A stretch of DNA of 64,000 nt, from NCBI GenBank assembly GCA_902780785.1, contig CACZGS010000002.1, positions 62,001 to 126,000 of the forward strand. The letters run 5' to 3'. This DNA is from Oscillospiraceae bacterium. GTDB taxonomy: Bacteria; Bacillota; Clostridia; Saccharofermentanales; Saccharofermentanaceae. Each line of letters begins with the position of its first letter. Position 1 is the stretch's first letter. Below, piece after piece: positions 52,889 to 61,392 of the stretch. The notes under the pieces were generated by a model. It made no database searches. It saw only the letters and a list, made by a program, of their open reading frames with translations, and had not been told where the DNA came from. Both the position numbers and the translations under genes were made by a program.

Positions 52889-53797
52889 ATGTCCAAGCCT
52901 GTTTTTGTTGGTGCTGCTGTAGCTATCGTCACTCCGTTCTATGAAAATGGAGGAATCAATTTCGGCGAGCTCAAGAAGCTTATCGAATTCCAGATCGCAG
53001 AAGGCATCGATTCAATCGTTATTTGCGGTTCTACCGGCGAAGCTGCTACGATGACTGAAGAAGAGCATGTAGCTGCTATCAAGTTCGCTGTTGAGACTGT
53101 TGCAGGCCGTGTCCCCGTTATCGCAGGAACAGGCTCAAACGATACAGCTTTCGGTGTTGAGCTTACCAAGAAGGCTTATGAGCTCGGTGCAGATGCCGCA
53201 TTGCTCGTAACACCTTACTACAACAAGTGCACACAGGAAGGTCTTTTCCGCCACTACGCTAAGATCGCAGAGGCAGTTCCGGATCTTCCCATCATTCTTT
53301 ATAACGTTCCTTCAAGAACCAATGTAAACATCAGCCCTGAGCTCTTAAAGAGACTTTCTGTTTACGAGAACATCATCGGCGTAAAGGAATGCAACTTCGG
53401 TCAGGTGCCTGAGATCTACAGCCTTTGCGGTGACAGATATAATCTCTATTCAGGTGAGGACGGACTTGCTGTTCCTATGGTTTCTCTGGGCGCTAAGGGT
53501 GTTATCTCAGTTATCGCTAACATCATGCCCCGTGAGACATCCAAGATGATCCACGAGTACATGGACGGAAATACAGATGCTGCAAGAGACATGCAGATCC
53601 GTTTTATCCCTCTTGTAAAGGCTATGTTCTGTGAAGTTAACCCTATTCCTGTTAAGGAAGCAATGAATATCCTTGGCTGGAACGTAGGACCCTGCAGACT
53701 TCCTCTTTGTGAGATGAGCTCTGCAAATCACGATAAGGTAGTAGAAGTTCTCAAGGGTTATGACACTTCTGCTATGAACAGCTATATTGCTAAGTAA
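52889..53797 (+). CDS. dapA: 4-hydroxy-tetrahydrodipicolinate synthase
   Basis: 302 residues from ATG 52889, behind GGGAGG. It condenses pyruvate and aspartate semialdehyde, the first step towards lysine and diaminopimelate. Visible marks are VAIVTPF, CGSTGEAAT, the Tyr in PYYNKCTQEG and the Schiff-base lysine in IIGVKECN. TIM-barrel tetramer in the cytoplasm. The TTG at 52862 is less likely. dapB follows after 15 bases. Confidence 0.97.
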   Translation: MSKPVFVGAAVAIVTPFYENGGINFGELKKLIEFQIAEGIDSIVICGSTGEAATMTEEEHVAAIKFAVETVAGRVPVIAGTGSNDTAFGVELTKKAYELGADAALLVTPYYNKCTQEGLFRHYAKIAEAVPDLPIILYNVPSRTNVNISPELLKRLSVYENIIGVKECNFGQVPEIYSLCGDRYNLYSGEDGLAVPMVSLGAKGVISVIANIMPRETSKMIHEYMDGNTDAARDMQIRFIPLVKAMFCEVNPIPVKEAMNILGWNVGPCRLPLCEMSSANHDKVVEVLKGYDTSAMNSYIAK

Positions 53798-53812
53798 TCA
53801 GGGGAGCTTAAG

Positions 53813-54580
53813 ATGGTAAAGATTTTCCTTAACGGTTGTTGCGGCAGAATGGGAAAGGCGATTGCTGACCTTTGCTACAACAATCCTGACTATAAGATTG
53901 TTGCAGGCGGCGACATTATCGAGAACAAGACATATGATTTCCCGGTATATACCAGCCTTAGCGAGTGCACGGAAGATTTCGATGTTATTATCGATTTCTC
54001 CAATGCAAAGGCAGTTCCTACGATCCTTGAGTTTGCGCTGAACCGTAAGAAGCCTTTCATCTGCTGCACGACAGCTCTTTCTGATGAGACTGTTTCAGCT
54101 ATCCTTGCAGCTTCCGAGAATATCGCAGTATTTAAGTCCGCCAACATGAGCCTCGGCATCAACATGATGGTTGAGCTCTGCAAGCAGGCTACAAGAATCC
54201 TTTATCCTGAGTTCGATATCGAGATCGTAGAAGCTCATCACAACAGAAAGCTTGACGCACCTTCAGGTACGGCAATGATGATCGCTTCCGCTATCGATCA
54301 GGAGATCCCTGACAACGTTGATTATGTTTATGACAGACACAGCGTTAACAAGGCCAGATCCAAGAACGAGATCGGCATTTCTTCGATCAGGGGCGGAAAT
54401 ATCGTCGGTGAACATTCTGCAATGTTCATCAGTGACGAAGAGATCCTTACTATCAGCCACAGTGCTCAGACCAGGGATGTCTTCGCTAAGGGTGCTCTTA
54501 CAGCTGCCAAGTTTATGGCAGGTAAAGAGAAAGGCTATTTCACAATGTCTGATGTTATAGCTCAATATATTGGTGATTAA
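53813..54580 (+). CDS. dapB: 4-hydroxy-tetrahydrodipicolinate reductase
   Basis: 255 residues. The Rossmann motif is NGCCGRMGKAI, with Cys-Cys where most relatives have Ala or Pro-Gly. The catalytic segment EAHHNRKLDAPSGTA is intact. It uses NAD(P)H to make tetrahydrodipicolinate for lysine and peptidoglycan. Coupled in an operon with dapA, with an AGGGGAG site. Confidence 0.96.
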   Translation: MVKIFLNGCCGRMGKAIADLCYNNPDYKIVAGGDIIENKTYDFPVYTSLSECTEDFDVIIDFSNAKAVPTILEFALNRKKPFICCTTALSDETVSAILAASENIAVFKSANMSLGINMMVELCKQATRILYPEFDIEIVEAHHNRKLDAPSGTAMMIASAIDQEIPDNVDYVYDRHSVNKARSKNEIGISSIRGGNIVGEHSAMFISDEEILTISHSAQTRDVFAKGALTAAKFMAGKEKGYFTMSDVIAQYIGD

Positions 54581-54599
54581 TTTTTTGGAGGAAACATAA

Positions 54600-54986
54600 A
54601 TGGCAGAAACAGGCAGTATGGATATGATGGGCTCTCTCACCTCATTTGCTGTGCTCATCTTAATGTTTGTAGTATTTTACTTCATCCTTATCAGACCTCA
54701 GCGCAAGAAGGAAAAGGAACTCAAAGAGCAGATGAGCAAGCTCTCCGTTGGTGACAGAGTTACAACCATCGGCGGACTTGTTGGTTTTGTTGCTAACATC
54801 AAGGACGATCAGGTAACGATCTCAACATCTGCAGCTAATACACTCGTTACTTTCACTAAGAGCGCTATCCAGACAGTCGTTAAGCGTGACCAGCTCAATC
54901 CTGACGGAACAGTCAAGAAGAGCGAGGAGCCTGCTAAGACCGGTCTCTTTGGTAAGAAGAAGGCAAAGAAAGAGGAAGAAGAGTAA
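54600..54986 (+). CDS. yajC: Preprotein translocase subunit YajC
   Basis: 128 residues. One TM helix at about 12-32 is followed by the diagnostic FILIRPQRKKEKE, and the cytoplasmic domain has VGDRVTTIGGLVG. It is an accessory of the SecDF-YajC complex, but secD and secF do not follow here. The Lys/Glu-rich C-terminal tail (about 105-128) is probably disordered. GGAGG precedes the start. The terminator behind it ends the dapA-dapB-yajC unit. Confidence 0.93.
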   Translation: MAETGSMDMMGSLTSFAVLILMFVVFYFILIRPQRKKEKELKEQMSKLSVGDRVTTIGGLVGFVANIKDDQVTISTSAANTLVTFTKSAIQTVVKRDQLNPDGTVKKSEEPAKTGLFGKKKAKKEEEE

Positions 54987-55012
54987 TTCCTTTATTTTTC
55001 GGCTATTCAATC

Positions 55013-55038
55013 AGGCCCGGAACATAACCGGGCTTTTT
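55013..55038 (+). terminator. Terminator after yajC
   Basis: GCCCGG and CCGGGC form a 6-bp GC stem (8 bp with the flanking A-T and G-U pairs) with a 7-base loop and five T residues behind it. A typical intrinsic terminator. Confidence 0.85.
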
Positions 55039-55057
55039 AATTAAATCAGAGGCATAT

Positions 55058-57010
55058 ATGGGACTTATTCCTGATAACGTAATCGATGAAATACTTACCA
55101 GGGCGGACATAGAATCCGTTGTAGGCCGCTATGTGCTCTTAAAGCGTTCGGGCGGCAATCTTTGGGGATTGTGCCCGTTTCATTCTGAGAAGACTGCTTC
55201 TTTTTCAGTAAATCCCGCAAAGGGTATCTATAAGTGCTTCGGCTGCGGTAAGGGCGGCAATGCCATTAATTTCATAATGGAGATCGAGCATCTTAATTAT
55301 CCTGAAGCTATAAGACATCTTGGTGCTTTATACGGTGTCGAGATTCCTGAGACTACATCTTCGGGAAATGATGTTCGTAAGGATGAGAAGAACCGCGTTT
55401 ACGATATCCTCAAGGAAGCAGCCAAGTTCTACTATAAGTCTTTTAACGATCCTGATATCGGCCAGCCGGCAAGGGAATATGCATCCAAGAGAGGATTGTC
55501 CAAGCAGACATTGGACAATTTCGGCATTGGTTATTCTCCGATGTCATGGAATGCCTTATATGATCTTTTGAAAAGTAAAGGTTATAAGGATGAGGAACTT
55601 ACAAATTCGGGTATCTTCAAAAAGTCTGAAAAGACCGGCAAACCTTACGAACTTTTCCGCGGAAGACTGATGTTCCCGATATTTGATTCATTCGGAAAGA
55701 TCATAGCATTCGGCGGAAGAGCTTTGGGCGATGAGAAGCCCAAGTATATCAACTCACCGGATTCACTCGTTTACGATAAGAGAAATCATCTCTATGCGAT
55801 GAACTTTGCCAGGAAAGAACAGTCCAAGCAGCTCATCGTAGTTGAAGGATATATGGATGCCATCGCAATGCATGTAGCCGGATTTAAAAATACCGTAGCG
55901 GCATTGGGAACTTCTTTTACGGACAGCCAGCTCAAACTCTGCTCCAGATATGCTGAAGAGGTCGTATTCTTTTTCGATGCTGACAATGCTGGACAGAATG
56001 CTGCTTTAAGAGCCATTAAGATGATGATGGAATACTTAAAGAAGCTTACAGGAATTAATATCCGTATCAAGATAGCCAAAGTTCCGGACGGTAAGGATCC
56101 CGATGAATATATCAAGGTTAATGGTGCCGATAAGTTCAAGGACGTTGTCAGGAATGCTCTTTATGTTGAAGACTATCTTCTTGAGAGAGCGAAAAATGAC
56201 AACACCGATCCTGAGACTGGTAGCCTTGACAGTGGTAAGTATCAGCAGGATATCCTTGTCTATGGCTCATGGATGAATGATGAGATCAAGATGAGCAAGA
56301 TGGCCGGAGTTGCAGGTCCTGTTCTTGGTGCTACGCAGCAGGCTGTCTTAAGTCAGATGAAGAAATACCAGCAGATCGAAGATAAGAAGCTGGAACAGCA
56401 GGAATCAAGAGCCTTAGAGCGCGAGAGAAGGGAAGACATCGGACGCCGTAACAACGTTGAGGAATACGACGAACCTGACAATTCCATGCCGGCCGAAGTC
56501 GTAACGGAACAGCCTGTTTTCAAGAAAGTAAATGATTCTGCTACAAAAGAAGAGATCGATCTCTTCGCATATGCTCTGTCTTTGGGAAGCGCACTTGCAA
56601 ATAATGACCGCATCCAGAAGACTGACATAATCAGGCCTGATGATTTCTCAGGTGACACATTAAGAGAACTCGTTAAGATTTTCCTAAATATCTACGATGG
56701 CAAGAATGAGACTCTCTTTGCAAAGATGAGCGATTATTTCTCAAGGCTTACGATAAACGGCATGCCTGCAGAAGACGTTATCCTCAAAGCTGTTGAAGCT
56801 GCCGATAAGTCTTCTGACGTCCATGTTAAGAGTGACATGTATCTTGCGCTGCTCTTAAAGGTCAGGGAGTCGATTATAAACTGTGAGGAAGACCGTCTCA
56901 TGAATCTCAGAGGAAACGCTTCTGCTGAGGATAAGAAAAAGATCGATGAGATGTTAAGCAGGCTTTCTGATTACAAGCTGTCGTTAAGAAACAGGATCGG
57001 AGAACTCTAA
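55058..57010 (+). CDS. dnaG: DNA primase
   Basis: 650 residues. N-terminal CHC2 zinc finger (CPFHSEKT, CFGCGKGG), then the RNA polymerase core with the TOPRIM acidic residues in VVEGYMDAIA and FFFDADNAGQ, and a C-terminal helical domain that would bind the DnaB helicase. It makes Okazaki primers. Its stop overlaps the trmK ATG by one base. In most Firmicutes rpoD follows dnaG, but not here. Confidence 0.97.
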   Translation: MGLIPDNVIDEILTRADIESVVGRYVLLKRSGGNLWGLCPFHSEKTASFSVNPAKGIYKCFGCGKGGNAINFIMEIEHLNYPEAIRHLGALYGVEIPETTSSGNDVRKDEKNRVYDILKEAAKFYYKSFNDPDIGQPAREYASKRGLSKQTLDNFGIGYSPMSWNALYDLLKSKGYKDEELTNSGIFKKSEKTGKPYELFRGRLMFPIFDSFGKIIAFGGRALGDEKPKYINSPDSLVYDKRNHLYAMNFARKEQSKQLIVVEGYMDAIAMHVAGFKNTVAALGTSFTDSQLKLCSRYAEEVVFFFDADNAGQNAALRAIKMMMEYLKKLTGINIRIKIAKVPDGKDPDEYIKVNGADKFKDVVRNALYVEDYLLERAKNDNTDPETGSLDSGKYQQDILVYGSWMNDEIKMSKMAGVAGPVLGATQQAVLSQMKKYQQIEDKKLEQQESRALERERREDIGRRNNVEEYDEPDNSMPAEVVTEQPVFKKVNDSATKEEIDLFAYALSLGSALANNDRIQKTDIIRPDDFSGDTLRELVKIFLNIYDGKNETLFAKMSDYFSRLTINGMPAEDVILKAVEAADKSSDVHVKSDMYLALLLKVRESIINCEEDRLMNLRGNASAEDKKKIDEMLSRLSDYKLSLRNRIGEL

Positions 57011-57705
57011 TGCAGGAACTTACCGAAAGACTGACAATGGTTCTAGGTCAGGTAAGATATGCCAGACAGGATTCTGATGCCGGAAGGATAATCGACGTCG
57101 GCTCAGATCACGGATACCTTGCCATAAGATGTCTTGAAGAAGGCCTTGCAGATGAAGCTGTTTGTACAGAGATCCACAGGGCACCTGCCCAGAGATCCGA
57201 AGATGCCCTTATCGAAGCCGGTTTTGGCGATTGTTCCGAAGTATATATTACCGACGGCTTAAAAGGTGTTCTGTTAAAGGCCGGTGATATTATCGTTATT
57301 GCCGGAATGGGAGGGCTTAATATCGTTGATATAATCTCAAGAGCCCTTAAGGATAACGGATTCCATGTTCTCGAAAACGTGACATTCGTTCTTCAGCCTC
57401 AGAAGTCCAATGATATGGTCAGAAAGTATCTCACCAAAGCGGGCTTTGTATTTGAGGATGAGAGTGTTTGTTATGACAGGGATATATTCTATAATTGTAT
57501 GCGTGTAGTGTTTAAGGGGATAAGCACTACGATAACTGATGAAGAAGCCTGCTACGGCCCCAAGCTCCTTTCAAAGTCTAAGAACGGCGATCCGCAGGTT
57601 ATCGCTTATTTCGAGCATTTGGACGAGATATTTGAGATAAGGCAGAGGAGCAACCCCACGGTCAAGGCGGCTTTAGAAGAGAGGAAAAGAAATGCAGGTA
57701 AATGA
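57010..57705 (+). CDS. trmK: tRNA (adenine22-N1)-methyltransferase TrmK
   Basis: 231 residues. SAM-binding motif DVGSDHGYLAI, then TDGLKGV and VIAGMGGLNI, and LQPQKSNDMVR as in B. subtilis TrmK (YqfN). It makes m1A22 in tRNA. It overlaps the next gene (Nif3-like) by 14 bases. The trmK-nif3 pair after dnaG is the conserved Firmicutes order apart from the absence of rpoD between them. Confidence 0.92.
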   Translation: MQELTERLTMVLGQVRYARQDSDAGRIIDVGSDHGYLAIRCLEEGLADEAVCTEIHRAPAQRSEDALIEAGFGDCSEVYITDGLKGVLLKAGDIIVIAGMGGLNIVDIISRALKDNGFHVLENVTFVLQPQKSNDMVRKYLTKAGFVFEDESVCYDRDIFYNCMRVVFKGISTTITDEEACYGPKLLSKSKNGDPQVIAYFEHLDEIFEIRQRSNPTVKAALEERKRNAGK

Positions 57706-58465
57706 TATTGAGAAGTATTTGAGCGAGGTCTTTCCGCCTGAGAATGCACTTGATTACGATAATGTGGGCCTGATCGCAGGCAACAGGGACAGAGTCGTTT
57801 CTGCCATACTGGTTTCATTGGATCTTACGAGCAAGGCAATCTCTGCTGCTAAAGAGTGCGGTGCCAACCTTATTGTTACGCATCACCCGATAATCTTCGG
57901 CGGCATCAAGGCGTTAACGATGGATGATTACGTCGGAAGAACATTGGTAGAACTCGTAAAGTCGGGCATTTCAGTTATCAGCTGCCATACGAACCTGGAT
58001 CTTACAAATGAATTCGGAAATCTTGCGATTGCTGAGATGCTCGGTGTTACGGATGCAAAGCATCTGGACGGAGCCGTTTGCGGTGTTGTATACGAGCTTG
58101 ATTCTGAAGAACCGGTAACACTTAAGGATTACTGCAGGAAGGTTGCTAAGGATCTTAAGTGCAGCGGCATAATCACTATCAACGATCCTCAGAACAAGGT
58201 CAAAAAGGTATTCCTTCAGGGCGGCTCTTTTGACGAGGATTCCGTTGAGGTTATCCTGAAGAACGGAATAGACACAGTAATCTCCGGTGAGATCAAGCAT
58301 CATATTTGTGTCGGCCTGGGTCAGATGGGCGTTAATACGATAATTGCGGGCCATTCCGCGACTGAACAGGCTTATCTTCCCAAGATGGCAAAATTGCTTT
58401 CGGAGAAGTTCCCCGGTATTGACATTACTGTGAATTATAACAACGAAGTATCATCTATACTTTAA
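57692..58465 (+). CDS. Nif3-like dinuclear metal centre protein
   Basis: 257 residues. The metal-site motifs are VTHHPIIFGG, SCHTNLDL and a late AGHSATEQAYLP. It belongs to the Nif3/YqfO/YbgI family, hexameric with two metals per subunit. GTP cyclohydrolase-like or hydrolase roles have been proposed, but the function is not settled. It is the short form without the extra PII-like insert of longer members. The ribosome binding site AGAGGAAAAG lies inside trmK. Confidence 0.92.
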   Translation: MQVNDIEKYLSEVFPPENALDYDNVGLIAGNRDRVVSAILVSLDLTSKAISAAKECGANLIVTHHPIIFGGIKALTMDDYVGRTLVELVKSGISVISCHTNLDLTNEFGNLAIAEMLGVTDAKHLDGAVCGVVYELDSEEPVTLKDYCRKVAKDLKCSGIITINDPQNKVKKVFLQGGSFDEDSVEVILKNGIDTVISGEIKHHICVGLGQMGVNTIIAGHSATEQAYLPKMAKLLSEKFPGIDITVNYNNEVSSIL

Positions 58466-58496
58466 GTGATTTTATTATTAAAATACTTATGTTTTT

Positions 58497-58838
58497 CGGG
58501 CAGGCCGAGACGATCGCGGGCGCCAAAGGTACGAAAGTACGGCGCATGAGGAAAGTCCGGGCTCCACAGGACAGGGTGCCGGGCAGTTCCCGGTGAAGGC
58601 AACTTTAAGGAAAGTGCAACAGAAAAGAAAACCGCCCGCAAGGGTAAGGATGAAAAGGCGAGGTAAGAGCTCACCGGCGATGTGGAGACATATCGGCCTT
58701 GTAAACCCCATCCGGAGCAACGTCGTGGAAAGGCATATCGTGGTCCGCGAGCCTTAGGAGACGGCTTGAACGTATTAGAGATATTACGTCTAGATAGATG
58801 ATCGTCACATACAGAACCCGGCTTACCGGTCTGCACGG
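58497..58838 (+). ncRNA. rnpB: RNase P RNA, type A
   Basis: The catalytic RNA that trims tRNA 5' ends. Conserved region I is GAGGAAAGTCCGGGCTCC near 58540-58565, CR-V is AGAACCCGGCTTA at 58813-58825, and ACAGAAAAG and GTAAACCCC match internal core segments. Helix P1 pairs 58500-58507 with 58827-58834. The layout is the ancestral type A, not the Bacillus type B. Both ends are estimated from P1. A TAAAAT box at 58479-58484 is correctly placed for a promoter, but its -35 is weak. Confidence 0.95.
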
Positions 58839-58879
58839 AAAACGTAAACAAAGCATTTTATAATTGGAGGATATAAGCA

Positions 58880-60055
58880 ATGTCAGCAGAATCTTATTTG
58901 TCCAGAGGCGTTTCACCTACAAAGGATGATGTAAAGGCAGCTGTTAAGAATCAGTCAAAGGGTGTTTTCCCGGGAGCTTTCTGCAAGCTTATCGAAGACC
59001 TCGCCGGTGATCCCGAATACTGTACGGCAATCCATGCTGACGGCGCGGGCACAAAATCCTCCGTTGCTTATCTTATGTATAAAGAGACCGGCAATTACGA
59101 CTGGTTCAAGGGACTTGCTCAGGATTCACTCGTAATGAACACAGATGACCTCGCTTGCTGCGGTGTTACAGAGAACCTTATGCTCTCAAACACGATTGGC
59201 CGTAATGCTCACAGAGTTGACGGCAAAGCAATCGCAAAGGTTATCGAAGGCTATGACGAGATCATCGCAAAGCTCGCTTCACAGGGCATCAACATCACAA
59301 TGTGCGGCGGTGAGACTGCTGACGTAGGCGATCTCGTAAGAACTCTTATCGTTGACTCCACACTCGTAGCAAGAGCTAAGAGATCCGAAGTCATCAACGC
59401 TGCAAACATCAAGCCCGGCAACGTTATCGTCGGCCTTGCTTCATTCGGTCAGGCTACATATGAGGATAAGTACAACTCCGGTATGTCTTCAAACGGCCTT
59501 ACGGCTGCACGTCATATGCTCCTTAATAAGCATTATTTCGAGAACTACAAGGAATCCTTCTCAGATACTTTGGGTGAGGACAAGGCTTACTGCGGAAAGT
59601 ACAGACTTTCAGATAAGCTTCCCGGAACGGATGTAACTGTAGGTGAGGCTATCCTTGCTCCTACAAGAACTTTTCTTCCTGTTATTTCGAAGGTCCTCGC
59701 TTCCTACAGAGAGAATATCTACGGAATCATCCACTGCACAGGCGGCGGTCAGGCAAAGTGCCGTGACTTCGGTACCGGCGTAAGATATGTCAAGGACAAT
59801 ATGTTCGAACTGCCTCCGCTTTTCCAGGCTATCTATGAATCCGGTGAGATCCCGATGAAGGAGCTCTTCCAGGTATTTAACTGCGGTCACAGGATCGAAT
59901 TCTATGCAGATGAGTCTGTTGCTTCCAAGATCATTGATATTGCTTCATCTTTCAATATCGAATCGAAGATCATCGGCCATGTCGAAAAGTCTTCAAACGG
60001 TAACACAAATGAAGTAATAATTAAATGCAATAACGAAGAGTTTGTATATAATTAA
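58880..60055 (+). CDS. purM: Phosphoribosylformylglycinamidine cyclo-ligase, long form
   Basis: 391 residues, against about 340 for the common PurM. It closes the imidazole ring in purine synthesis using ATP. HADGAGTKSS, GLAQDSLVMNTDDL and CGGETADVGDLV are in the first domain. HCTGGGQAK and FQVFNCGHRIE are in the second. The N-terminus (YLSRGVSPTKDDV) and the length resemble the Bacteroidota PurM. No other pur genes are near. It follows rnpB by about 40 bases with a TTGGAGG site. Confidence 0.85.
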   Translation: MSAESYLSRGVSPTKDDVKAAVKNQSKGVFPGAFCKLIEDLAGDPEYCTAIHADGAGTKSSVAYLMYKETGNYDWFKGLAQDSLVMNTDDLACCGVTENLMLSNTIGRNAHRVDGKAIAKVIEGYDEIIAKLASQGINITMCGGETADVGDLVRTLIVDSTLVARAKRSEVINAANIKPGNVIVGLASFGQATYEDKYNSGMSSNGLTAARHMLLNKHYFENYKESFSDTLGEDKAYCGKYRLSDKLPGTDVTVGEAILAPTRTFLPVISKVLASYRENIYGIIHCTGGGQAKCRDFGTGVRYVKDNMFELPPLFQAIYESGEIPMKELFQVFNCGHRIEFYADESVASKIIDIASSFNIESKIIGHVEKSSNGNTNEVIIKCNNEEFVYN

Positions 60056-60106
60056 TTAAGGGCAGGCCTTCAATACCTGCTCAAATAATTAAAGGCAGGT
60101 GTTGAT

Positions 60107-60790
60107 ATGGACTCATTTAAAAAGTGTATTGCTGAATTCATCGGTACATTTACTCTTGTACTTGTCGGTTGCGGTACTGCAATGATTACAGGCTGCGAGC
60201 ATTGGGGTGGCTATCTTACTACTGCTTTCGCTTTCGGTCTTGTTATTGTCGGTATGGCTTATTGTGTCGGTAATGTTTCCGGCTGCCACATCAATCCGGC
60301 TGTTTCTTTAGCTGTATTGATCTCCGGCAAGATGTCAGTTACAGACTTCATTTTCTATGTTATCTCTCAGGTCCTTGGTGCAATCAGCGGCGCAGCTGTT
60401 CTTAAGATCATCTTCAGCTTGGGCCAGGTCAAGGATATGACAGGCGGTCTCGGTTCCAATGGTCTTGCTGGCGTTAATGGCAGCATCGGTGCAGGACTTA
60501 TCGTTGAGATCCTCTTAACATTCATTTTCGTACTTGTAATCCTTGGCGTTACAGATTCCAAGGCTGGCCACGGTTCATTCGGCGGCGTTGTAATCGGTTT
60601 CTCACTCGTTATGGTTCATGTTCTGGGCATCGGCCTTACAGGAACATCAGTTAACCCTGCACGTTCGATCGGACCTGCTCTCTTTGCAGGCGGCGATGCA
60701 CTCGTTTCACTCTGGGTATTCATCGTAGGACCTTTCGCAGGTGCAGCTCTTGCAGCTTTGGTTTACAAGCTCATGGCTAAGAAAGATTAA
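60107..60790 (+). CDS. Aquaporin (AqpZ-like, MIP family)
   Basis: 227 residues with six TM helices and two half-helices. Both NPA boxes are intact (HINPAVS and SVNPARS). The likely selectivity-filter residues His (VMVHVL), Thr (GLTGTS) and Arg after the second NPA match water-selective AqpZ rather than glycerol channels. It acts in the cytoplasmic membrane. A GCAGG/CCTGC inverted repeat at 60061-60081 lies between purM and this gene. Confidence 0.93.
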   Translation: MDSFKKCIAEFIGTFTLVLVGCGTAMITGCEHWGGYLTTAFAFGLVIVGMAYCVGNVSGCHINPAVSLAVLISGKMSVTDFIFYVISQVLGAISGAAVLKIIFSLGQVKDMTGGLGSNGLAGVNGSIGAGLIVEILLTFIFVLVILGVTDSKAGHGSFGGVVIGFSLVMVHVLGIGLTGTSVNPARSIGPALFAGGDALVSLWVFIVGPFAGAALAALVYKLMAKKD

Positions 60791-60832
60791 TTAGTAGTAC
60801 CTTACTGATTCATTATTAACCCGACCGGGTAC

Positions 60833-60870
60833 GAAGGGCTGTCTCATATGAGGCAGCCCTTCAACTTTTT
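60833..60870 (+). terminator. Terminator after the aquaporin gene
   Basis: GAAGGGCTGTCTC and GAGGCAGCCCTTC make a 13-bp stem (one G-U) with loop ATAT, followed by AACTTTTT. It has the same stem core as the hairpins at 16943, 34285 and 34632. Confidence 0.88.
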
Positions 60871-60935
60871 GCAACATTATTAACTTCAGATCTGTATGTT
60901 AAGTAGTTAAATGCGTTTAAAGGGGTGTTCTGTTT

Positions 60936-61322
60936 ATGAAGAAGAAAGCCGTCAGTATCATGCTGATCATTTTGGACATGATACTTCTTGTGTTGTTCGT
61001 GTTCGTTTTAACTGGTTTCTTGAGAAGTGCCATAGGGCCGGATGTTATTGAATATGAGAATTGGAACGGCCAACTCGAAAACCCGTTAGTATTGAGGCTT
61101 GGCTCAGGTTTCTGGGGACTCGTGATCATCTTGATCAGGATGATCGGGTTCATTATATGGCAGAAGAATCTTTTGAAGGGCAACAGCAGGGTGCTGTTGG
61201 TAATTGCCATAATCTTACATGCAGTCATCGGCGTGCTTGGTCTCATGTACTGGATAAAATGGGGTGACGGTCCTTTCTTTATCTATATGATCCGATTGTT
61301 GTTTGAAAGGATCTTTACCTGA
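60936..61322 (+). CDS. Small membrane protein, function unknown
   Basis: 128 residues. Three hydrophobic helices at about 7-29, 57-75 and 83-108, with a short external loop (IEYENWNGQLENP) after the first. Basic residues at the N-terminus suggest it starts inside. The ribosome binding site AAGGGGTG is good. It lies alone between two terminators, so it should have its own promoter, which I could not place. No known family is recognised. Confidence 0.6.
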   Translation: MKKKAVSIMLIILDMILLVLFVFVLTGFLRSAIGPDVIEYENWNGQLENPLVLRLGSGFWGLVIILIRMIGFIIWQKNLLKGNSRVLLVIAIILHAVIGVLGLMYWIKWGDGPFFIYMIRLLFERIFT

Positions 61323-61341
61323 GCAAATGTACGAATAATAA

Positions 61342-61375
61342 AAGGGGATGCCTTATCAGACATCCCCTTGTTGAT
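61342..61375. terminator. Bidirectional terminator between convergent genes
   Basis: AAGGGGATG and CATCCCCTT form a perfect 9-bp stem with a 10-base loop. T-rich sequence follows on the plus strand, and A-rich sequence precedes it, giving U-rich RNA on the minus strand as well. It separates the small membrane protein from the glutamine synthetase. Confidence 0.8.
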
Positions 61376-61392
61376 TGTTGTTGTTGAATTGC

